DNA of 64,000 nt from Bacteriovoracaceae bacterium (GTDB lineage Bacteria > Bdellovibrionota > Bacteriovoracia > Bacteriovoracales > Bacteriovoracaceae): assembly GCA_947446575.1 (NCBI GenBank), contig CANFHC010000016.1, positions 1 through 64,000 of the forward strand, given 5' to 3'. Position 1 is the first letter of the stretch; each line of letters starts with the position of its first letter. Shown piece by piece: positions 15,894 through 22,905 of this stretch. Position numbers and translations under genes: made by a program. The notes below the pieces were generated by a model, which saw only the letters and a list, made by a program, of their open reading frames with translations, had not been told where the DNA came from and did no database searches.

Positions 15894-16247
15894 TTATTTC
15901 TTTTTACAGTCAGAAGCTTTTGTTTGAGTCATTTTCGTCCCACTTCCTTGGGCCAATGGATCGGGGACCAGCACTTTTATATTATTTATTGTCGAAGCAG
16001 TTCCCATTGTGAAATCCATCTTATCAGTAATCGTGATTTGCGCTTCTATGAAGCGGTCAATATAAGGTGAAAGCTTCGCCGATTCATTGAATTCAACTTT
16101 TAAATTAATTTCAGATTTAGTTTTAGGATTGATGACTAATCCCGCGAAGCCATCTTTCATAACAACTAAGGCCCGAACATCATAATCTCCACAGGCCCAA
16201 GCATTTACAGAAAAAATTAAGCATAAAAAAAGAAAGAGTTTATTCAT
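15894..16247 (-). CDS. Small exported protein of unknown function
   Basis: A 117-residue protein with a signal peptide (MNKLFLFLCLIFSVNAWA, then CGDYDVRALVV). The cysteine directly after the predicted cleavage site might be a lipidation site, but the preceding AWA is a poor lipobox. The C-terminus is basic (SDCKKK). No family recognised. It follows the caspase-like gene by 10 bases on the same strand, so the two are probably co-transcribed and may act together. Confidence 0.6.
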   Translation of the reverse strand: MNKLFLFLCLIFSVNAWACGDYDVRALVVMKDGFAGLVINPKTKSEINLKVEFNESAKLSPYIDRFIEAQITITDKMDFTMGTASTINNIKVLVPDPLAQGSGTKMTQTKASDCKKK

Positions 16248-16257
16248 AGAAGCCTAA

Positions 16258-17712
16258 TTAAAGTAAAAAGTCCTTGCAAGGATTGGTTGCTGATTTTTTT
16301 TCCGTACGTAGATTTTTATAAATTTTATCGTAAAGTTTTCTTTCTTCTAATGCAATCTGATTTGCAGTTTGATACGTACCATCCATTGCTTTTATTTGTT
16401 CTGTGAATTTTTGTTTATAATCTTTAAGCGATGGATACTGAGAAATAATCTCTTGTTGTTTGGCTTTGCCTTTTTTGTGCATATCAATTGAAGCTTGAAA
16501 CATGGCAATCGTCATTGGGTCTTTTGCTGATTTTTTTGCAGAAGTGACATTGAAAATAATAGTGTCGTAATCTGTTTCAAGAATTTCTTTCCAAGTGTAT
16601 TTCTGATTCATCTTTTCCGTTTTATTTCCGGATGTTCCTGATCCTTGAAATTGCTCAACTCTTGTAAGCTCCTGAACTCCCCAGCCACGGAGTTGTTTAA
16701 TGTATTCATCTTGTTTATTTTTGTAATCTCCTATTAGTGCTTTTAATCTAGCGATTTCGGGCCAGCTATTTTCCATATTGAGAGCATTTACTGCACGCAA
16801 TCCATCGAGTTGCTTTAAAAGATCAGCATACTGATTTTCACGGGCACATACTCCGCCCTTTGTTGCCGCTTGAAGCAGGTAATTAGTCATCTTGTCTTCA
16901 TTTGGATTTTTTTCATAATAGTAAAGATAGGGAGTCAGGTCTGGATAGAGATCCGAGTTTATGGCCATACCTGCAGGCGTAGATATCATAGGGTAAGAAT
17001 TATCATCAACTGCTTTTCTGGTATCCAAAAAAACATCTTCGAGGGATTTTCCGGCCTTCATTTTACTAATAAAATTATCTGAAAAAGTATTATATCCAAA
17101 ATGATTTGGTCCTGTTGAAGAGATCACACAGGTATTGCTATTAGCTAATGATAAAGAATTTCCAGAATGGCAAGAAAAGTCTAGGATAGCTAGTTTGATT
17201 CCATTTTGTTTGGCAAGGTCAGAAAGATTTTTTAGTGTATCTAGGCTGATTACTGAAGTGCCCTTTAAATCGTTTAGATCGGTTGGATTGGCTGCTTGGC
17301 CTACGGCAATCTGGTGAGTCGATTCATTCACTGATTGAACGGCCCCGTGAGTGTCAATCATCAACATTAGTTGATCGCCTGATTTCATCTTGCCACTTTT
17401 AATTTGATTTTCATAATACTTAATTATGGCGTTATAGTTTCCGGGTGTGAAAGAACTTTTATTTTGAGCATCGTTAAACTTCATACTCATAATGGCTTCA
17501 GTTTCCGAATGTCCTCCATTGAAACTGATTTGAGTCGCCCATTTATTTCCTTGCAAATATCCATCTAGCCCATTGAGAGTACCATCAAAAATAGTTTTGT
17601 TAACATTTTTTGGTTCTCCACCACCGCCTAAGAGGGCCATTGAGCGAGTGGCACTTGCATTACTTGAAATAATAAGAGCAGAAGTTAGAGTCAAAATTTG
17701 TGATAATTTCAT
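16258..17712 (-). CDS. Exported caspase-like (clan CD) cysteine peptidase domain protein
   Basis: 484 residues from the ATG at 17712, which has GGGAG upstream and opens directly with a signal peptide (MKLSQILTLTSALIISSNASA); a longer frame from 17772 lacks these. The mature N-terminal part has the clan CD arrangement: a strand ending in a catalytic-type His (LMLMIDTHGAV, His about 122), then a strand ending in Cys (LAILDFSCHSGNS, Cys about 181). This fits a C13/C14 caspase-hemoglobinase fold. The C-terminal half is helical, lysine-rich, with long coiled stretches. Exported caspase-like proteins of this type are poorly studied; activity is inferred from the His/Cys pair only. Confidence 0.7.
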   Translation of the reverse strand: MKLSQILTLTSALIISSNASATRSMALLGGGGEPKNVNKTIFDGTLNGLDGYLQGNKWATQISFNGGHSETEAIMSMKFNDAQNKSSFTPGNYNAIIKYYENQIKSGKMKSGDQLMLMIDTHGAVQSVNESTHQIAVGQAANPTDLNDLKGTSVISLDTLKNLSDLAKQNGIKLAILDFSCHSGNSLSLANSNTCVISSTGPNHFGYNTFSDNFISKMKAGKSLEDVFLDTRKAVDDNSYPMISTPAGMAINSDLYPDLTPYLYYYEKNPNEDKMTNYLLQAATKGGVCARENQYADLLKQLDGLRAVNALNMENSWPEIARLKALIGDYKNKQDEYIKQLRGWGVQELTRVEQFQGSGTSGNKTEKMNQKYTWKEILETDYDTIIFNVTSAKKSAKDPMTIAMFQASIDMHKKGKAKQQEIISQYPSLKDYKQKFTEQIKAMDGTYQTANQIALEERKLYDKIYKNLRTEKKSATNPCKDFLL

Positions 17713-17837
17713 TGCTATTTGTCTCCCAATTTGGACCAACCTAATTGTGACATAGTATAGAATTTCTCTCAACGTTAGAGCTGGTCCATAAAGAGCGATT
17801 GCTTTATATGGACCATAAGATGTTAATTTTCCGATAG

Positions 17838-18872
17838 TTAGTGAGTATTTCCCAAAAGAAGTGATTTACCTGAACTTTTTAAGTCATCACAGGCAGCGGC
17901 AATTCTTTCTGTCATTCCCTTCTCAGCGGCCTTTAGCCACTCACGTGGATCGTAATGCTTTTTTGAACCAACTTCGCCATCAATCTTTAAAACTTTGTCG
18001 TAGTTTTTTAACATGAAATCTACCACTGGTCTTGTATATGTATATTGAGTGTCAGTATCGATATTCATTTTTACCACACCATAGCCAAGTGTTTCGTGAA
18101 TTTCAGAAAGCTCTGATCCAGATCCTCCATGGAAAACTAAAAAGTGTTCTGCTTCTGCTCCTAGAGATTTTTTAACTGCAACTTGTCCGTCTCTTAAAAT
18201 AGTCGGGCGAAGTTTTACGTTTCCAGGTTTATAAACTCCATGCACGTTTCCAAAAGTTGCAGCATACATAAAAGTACCGATTGGTCTTAAGGCCTTGGCG
18301 ATTTCAACCATCTCTTCCGGAGTTGTATAAAGTTTGTCGGCCGGCGCATGTTCGTTATTAACACCATCTTCTTCACCGCCTACAACGCCAGTTTCCACTT
18401 CCAGAATTAATTCGCTCTTAGCGAATCTCTCCAAAAGTGCCTTTGATTGCTTAATATTTTCATTTAATGGCAATTCAGAACCATCAAACATGTGGGAGTT
18501 GAAAAGATTAGGTAACCCTTTTGCTCTTCTTTTTTCTGTTTCAGCCACTAGCGGTAACATGAAATTTTCGACGTATTGAGGATGGCAATGATCAGTGTGT
18601 AGGGCAATTAGAACATTGTATTTTTCGGCCATTAAATGCACGTGTTGAGCAATAGAAATCGCTCCCAAGGCCATGTCTGCAACTGAACCAGAAGCAAATT
18701 TCCCACCGCCTGTTGATACTTGGATAATACCGTCAGACTTCTTATCAGCAAACGCTTTTAACGCGGCATTGGCCGTGGACATTGAAGTCACGTTGATAGC
18801 TGGATACGCATATCCATTCTTTTTGGCATTATTGAGCATTTGTTTATATTGATCGGGGGTGGCCACTGGCAT
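17838..18872 (-). CDS. fbaA: Class II fructose-bisphosphate aldolase
   Basis: A 344-residue zinc-dependent aldolase of glycolysis and gluconeogenesis that interconverts fructose-1,6-bisphosphate with DHAP and GAP. Visible are ALHTDHCHP (catalytic Asp and zinc His), the glutamate-rich LEVETGVVGGEEDGVNNE, TFGNVHGVYKPGNV (zinc His), VFHGGSGS and VKMNIDTDTQY (phosphate binding). Length fits the class IIA type. AAGGAG precedes the ATG. Divergent from the dehydrogenase E1 gene across about 120 bases. Confidence 0.94.
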   Translation of the reverse strand: MPVATPDQYKQMLNNAKKNGYAYPAINVTSMSTANAALKAFADKKSDGIIQVSTGGGKFASGSVADMALGAISIAQHVHLMAEKYNVLIALHTDHCHPQYVENFMLPLVAETEKRRAKGLPNLFNSHMFDGSELPLNENIKQSKALLERFAKSELILEVETGVVGGEEDGVNNEHAPADKLYTTPEEMVEIAKALRPIGTFMYAATFGNVHGVYKPGNVKLRPTILRDGQVAVKKSLGAEAEHFLVFHGGSGSELSEIHETLGYGVVKMNIDTDTQYTYTRPVVDFMLKNYDKVLKIDGEVGSKKHYDPREWLKAAEKGMTERIAAACDDLKSSGKSLLLGNTH

Positions 18873-18992
18873 ATGAACTCCTTGGATAAAAGCGTTAAGG
18901 TTTTTACTTTTTGAGACGACAAATTGTAGAATGAAAAAAATTTTGTTACCATAAAAATCCTTTAAATTTAAATTTAAACATGAGGTTAATAT

Positions 18993-21038
18993 ATGCTTAA
19001 GAAAGTAGAAAAAAAGTATTCAGTAAAATCCACACCAAAAGCTATGCTTAAAAAATGGTATGAGTTAATGACGCTTGGGAGATTATTAGACGAGCGCGCC
19101 CCTAATTACTTAAAGCAAGCTATTGGCTGGTCATACCATGCTCCTTATGCTGGACATGATGGAATTCAATTGGCAATCGGACAAACTTTTACCAAGGGCC
19201 TTGATCATCTTTTCCCATACTATCGCGATATGCTTACTGCTGTTTCGGCGGGACTTACTGCTGAAGAAATTATTTTGAACGGAATTTCTAAGGCCACTGA
19301 CTTAGCATCTGGAGGCAGACATATGTCGAATCACTTTGCTAAACCAGCATGGAATATTCACAACGTCTCTAGCTGCACAGGTAACCACACTTTGCACGCT
19401 GTCGGTGTTGCTCGTGCTATGAAGCGATACAAACACACAGGTGTTGCCATTTCATCTCAAGGTGAGTCTTCTGTTTCAGAAGGCTACTGTTATGAAGCAA
19501 TCAATGGTGCATCTAACGAAAAACTTCCTGTCATTTTTGTTTTCCAAGATAACGGATATGGAATTTCAGTTCCCAAACGCGATCAAACAGCAAATGAGAG
19601 AGTAGCAGATAACTTTAGTGGATTTGCAAATTTAAGAATTATTCATTGTGATGGAAAAGATGTCTTTGATTCCATGTCAGCAATGGACGAAGCCAGAAAA
19701 CACGCAATAGAAAAACAAGAACCTGTAATTGTTCACGCTGATTGTGTTCGCATTGGAGCTCATTCAAATTCTGATAAGCACGAATGGTATAGAGATGATA
19801 AAGAAATTGCAGAAGCAAAAGCTCAAGATCCATATCCAAGATTTAGAAAAGAATTAATAGAAGGAAAAGCATTTAGCGAAAAGGAACTTGTAGCGATTGA
19901 AGAAGATATGAAAAAGGTAGTTTTGGACGCTCATATGAAAGCGATGAAAGCACCAAATCCAGATCCAGCTTCTATATTTGATTTTGTTATTCCTCCATCA
20001 CATATTCCTGAAAAATTCAAAGATGGAACGCATACAGATTCTTCAGAGCCAGTGAAATTCATTGATGCAATCAATGGGGCACTTAAAGCAGAATTCCGTC
20101 ACAACCCGAATACTTTTATTTGGGGACAAGATATGGCCAATAAAGAAAAAGGTGGGATCTTTAACGTTTCAAAAGGAATGCAACAAGAATTCGGCATTGA
20201 GCGCGTATTCAATGGTCCAATCGCCGAAGATTATATTCTAGGAACGGCCAATGGATTTTCTCGTTTTAGAAAAGATATTCGTGTCGTCGTTGAAGGAGCA
20301 GAGTTTGCTGACTACTTCTGGCCTGCGATGGAACAATACATCGAGATGTCGCATGACTATTGGAGATCAAACGGAGCTTTTTCTGCAAACGTTTTAATTC
20401 GCTTAGCTTCTGGTGGTTATATCGGTGGTGGACTTTACCACTCACAAAACTTAGAAGGCTCCCTTGCGACTATTCCGGGTGTGAGAATCGTATGTCCTGC
20501 TTTTGCTGACGACGCCGCAGGGTTAATCAGAACGGCAATGAGATCGGAAGGCCCAACACTTTATTTAGAGCCAAAATCTCTCTACAATTCAAAACAAGCA
20601 ATGACATCAATTCCAGAAGATTTTGAAGTTCCATTTGGGAAAGCCCGAGTAAGAAGAGCAGGAAAAGATTTAACGGTTATTAGTTACGGAAATACTATTC
20701 ATATGTGTCTTGAAGCCGCTGAAAAATTAGCGACTGAAGGATTTGATGTAGAAGTAGTTGACCTTCGCTCAATAGTTCCTTTGGATGAAGAAGCTATTGT
20801 TAATTCTATTAAAAAAACGAATCGTTGTTTGATCGTTCATGAAGACAAGGTCTTCGGAGGTTTTGGAGGAGAGTTGGTAGCTTTAATAAATGAAAAAGCT
20901 TTTGAACATCTCGACGCTCCAGTTAAGCGTATTGGTTCTCCCTATACGCCAGTTGGCTTTAACCGTATTTTAGAACGTGCAATTTTGCCTGATACAGAAA
21001 AAATTTACCAAGGAATGATTTCTCTACTAAGATATTAG
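18993..21038 (+). CDS. Fused alpha/beta 2-oxoacid dehydrogenase E1
   Basis: A 681-residue single-chain E1 with an alpha-type thiamine-diphosphate half (residues about 15-330) and a beta-type transketolase-like half (about 350-680). Such fusions are usually called branched-chain 2-oxoacid or pyruvate dehydrogenase E1. The usual GDG-N(26-30)-NN cofactor motif is altered: GES (157-159) followed by SEG, and DNGYGIS (186-192). The rest of the fold is well kept (GHDGIQLAIG; GGRHMSNH; EDKVFGGFGGE). No E2 or E3 gene lies nearby, so the partner complex is elsewhere. GAGG precedes the ATG. Confidence 0.88.
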   Translation: MLKKVEKKYSVKSTPKAMLKKWYELMTLGRLLDERAPNYLKQAIGWSYHAPYAGHDGIQLAIGQTFTKGLDHLFPYYRDMLTAVSAGLTAEEIILNGISKATDLASGGRHMSNHFAKPAWNIHNVSSCTGNHTLHAVGVARAMKRYKHTGVAISSQGESSVSEGYCYEAINGASNEKLPVIFVFQDNGYGISVPKRDQTANERVADNFSGFANLRIIHCDGKDVFDSMSAMDEARKHAIEKQEPVIVHADCVRIGAHSNSDKHEWYRDDKEIAEAKAQDPYPRFRKELIEGKAFSEKELVAIEEDMKKVVLDAHMKAMKAPNPDPASIFDFVIPPSHIPEKFKDGTHTDSSEPVKFIDAINGALKAEFRHNPNTFIWGQDMANKEKGGIFNVSKGMQQEFGIERVFNGPIAEDYILGTANGFSRFRKDIRVVVEGAEFADYFWPAMEQYIEMSHDYWRSNGAFSANVLIRLASGGYIGGGLYHSQNLEGSLATIPGVRIVCPAFADDAAGLIRTAMRSEGPTLYLEPKSLYNSKQAMTSIPEDFEVPFGKARVRRAGKDLTVISYGNTIHMCLEAAEKLATEGFDVEVVDLRSIVPLDEEAIVNSIKKTNRCLIVHEDKVFGGFGGELVALINEKAFEHLDAPVKRIGSPYTPVGFNRILERAILPDTEKIYQGMISLLRY

Positions 21039-21039
21039 A

Positions 21040-22392
21040 ATGGGAAAAACTCTAGTAATATCAGATAACGAATTTTTAAATTTGCTCTACGTGATGAACT
21101 TGGAAGTTTACCTAGCGGTGTCGACTGTTTTGGTGAAATCACTTGTCGAGGCTCAAGAGCAATTAAAAATTAATAAATTTGATCTCATACTAACTCTTGA
21201 GACAATCAATAAAGAGACTGCTCAAACTTCGATTTTTAATTTTTTAAAATCTTATGGACTCAAAATTCCTATAATTATCGCTGGAGCTAGCTTTGACGAT
21301 GTCATTGCTGAAAATGTATTCGGTGTCACGGGGAAATTTAATATTTCTGGGATTCTAAAAATGAGTGCCAAGATTTTAGGTGTGACCGCAAAACAAATGT
21401 CAGAACTCAATGTTGGTGCTTATTATCCAATTTCTCTAAGTCCTTTAATGGGACTCGGTGTTGCTCCCTGTAATATTTATGAACAAAAGGGTGCTACTTA
21501 TAAAATCGTTTTGCGAAATGACGATCCTATAAACGACTCCTTTAAAGTTATTGCTAGTAGTGGAGTTGAGCATTTATTTGTCAGTAGCAGCGATCGTTTA
21601 ACCATTATTAATAAAATCTCACTCTCATTAATTGAAAAGATTACCGCTCAATTAAAAAGTTTAGAAGGTGCTCCAGTAGCTCAAAAAGTTCAGGCCTTAA
21701 GTGATGGATATGAATTTGCAGCGGCAAATTTATTTTCAAGTGATGAAATCAAAAAGCAGATGCAAGAAATAGCTGCGGCTTCAGCAAAAGTTATGGGGGA
21801 TGTCGCAAAAGATACTGCTAGTTTGAAATCTCTTTTGGCCATCATGTTGAGCAATAAAGATGGATATATTTTTACCCATTCGATGATCGTTTCATACGTT
21901 ACATATCATATGATCAAAAATGTTACTTGGGGGGGGGAAGGGCAAGTTGAAAAAATTAATTTTGTTCTTTTCTTCCATGATATTTTCTTGGCACCCCTTT
22001 ATTTAAAATATCCAGATTTAAAAATTGAAACAGAGCTTTTAGAAAACGCTAAAATTTCTGAAAAAGAAAAAGATGTTGTTTTAAACCACGCCAAATTGGC
22101 CGCTGAAATGGTCGTTACTTATAAACGTTGCCCTATGGGAGCAGACGTTCTTATAAAACAACATCATGGGATGAAAAAAGGTAAGGGCTTTGTAAAGTTT
22201 TACATGGAAGACCTATCTCCATTGTCAAAAGTTATTTTAATTGCCGAAGTTTTTGTTGAAGAATTTATTAAGTCTCAAGAAAATAAAGAGATACCATTTA
22301 ATATAAAAATAGTTATCCCAAAACTTATTTCCGAGTTTAAATCACCTTCGTACACGAAGATTGTTCAATCGCTTGTTCATGTTCCGCTTTAA
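21040..22392 (+). CDS. HD-domain (degenerate HD-GYP-like) signalling protein
   Basis: A 450-residue cytoplasmic protein. Residues 1-120 resemble a receiver domain without a clear phosphoacceptor site. Residues about 270-440 form an HD phosphohydrolase-like region with THSMIVSYVTYHM, FFHDI (HD), LNHAKLAAEMV and QHHGMKKGKGF. The last stands where HD-GYP enzymes have HHExxDGxGYP, so the GYP motif is not conserved and c-di-GMP hydrolysis is doubtful. The start is one base after the E1 stop. A G9 run at 21929-21937 lies ahead of the HD motif and is a slippage-prone spot. Confidence 0.75.
   Translation: MGKTLVISDNEFLNLLYVMNLEVYLAVSTVLVKSLVEAQEQLKINKFDLILTLETINKETAQTSIFNFLKSYGLKIPIIIAGASFDDVIAENVFGVTGKFNISGILKMSAKILGVTAKQMSELNVGAYYPISLSPLMGLGVAPCNIYEQKGATYKIVLRNDDPINDSFKVIASSGVEHLFVSSSDRLTIINKISLSLIEKITAQLKSLEGAPVAQKVQALSDGYEFAAANLFSSDEIKKQMQEIAAASAKVMGDVAKDTASLKSLLAIMLSNKDGYIFTHSMIVSYVTYHMIKNVTWGGEGQVEKINFVLFFHDIFLAPLYLKYPDLKIETELLENAKISEKEKDVVLNHAKLAAEMVVTYKRCPMGADVLIKQHHGMKKGKGFVKFYMEDLSPLSKVILIAEVFVEEFIKSQENKEIPFNIKIVIPKLISEFKSPSYTKIVQSLVHVPL
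21929..21937 (+). repeat. G9 homopolymer inside the HD-domain gene
   Basis: Nine consecutive G in a strongly AT-rich genome, encoding TWGGEG at about residue 296 of the HD protein. The next longest G run I noticed in the window is seven (38106-38112). Long G tracts are typical contingency loci for slipped-strand phase variation. Here a one-base change would remove the HD motif that follows. Confidence 0.8.
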
Positions 22393-22841
22393 ATTTTACA
22401 AAATTCAGCTCTAAAAGCAGTTTGCACGTCTATAGCTTCCCATTCTAAGCTTTCGTCTGAAAGATCCCAGTTTTGATACTTAACTTGCAAGTAATGAGTG
22501 AGCTCATGAGCAATAGAATCATCCATGCAGCGCTCAGTTTTTTTGTAATAAGAAGCATCATCTAGAATATAAATCTCATTATTGGCCTCGGCAAATGCGT
22601 TGGTAAAAACATCTGGACGAAAACCCCATTGTCTTTCAATAGCATCTTGAAATTGTTTTAGGGAGGTTTTACTTTCGTAAAAAAACTTTGGAAATGGAAT
22701 TTCAGCTTTTTTATCAAGGTGCTTTTTTTCTAAAACTTTTTCAAAAATAAATTCGAGAGGGTGCTGAAGTTTTGCCGGTGTTGTTGCCATGATAGCATTA
22801 TTAAATAGAAACAAAGTGATAAGAAAGAATAATTTTTTCAT
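22389..22841 (-). CDS. Small exported zincin-like protein (HExxH)
   Basis: 150 residues from the ATG at 22841, which begins a signal peptide (MKKLFFLITLFLFNNAIMA). An HELTH motif lies at residues 112-116 within SIAHELTHYLQ, followed by EWEAIDVQ about 20 residues on, which may supply a third zinc ligand. This is a minimal metallopeptidase-like pattern, and no named family is clear. The frame can be extended to 22994 but then overlaps the cyclase gene and loses the signal peptide. The stop interlocks with the convergent HD gene. Confidence 0.65.
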   Translation of the reverse strand: MKKLFFLITLFLFNNAIMATTPAKLQHPLEFIFEKVLEKKHLDKKAEIPFPKFFYESKTSLKQFQDAIERQWGFRPDVFTNAFAEANNEIYILDDASYYKKTERCMDDSIAHELTHYLQVKYQNWDLSDESLEWEAIDVQTAFRAEFCKI

Positions 22842-22905
22842 AAGTTTCAGATTAGGATCTCTTGAAAGAAATATCAAGAGATCCAGATCATAAAATAACT
22901 TACTT

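Noticed and set aside
15894-16247. Lipoprotein reading of the small exported protein (Cys after AWA)
   Set aside because: The residues before Cys do not make an acceptable lipobox; ordinary signal peptidase cleavage before CGDYD is more likely.
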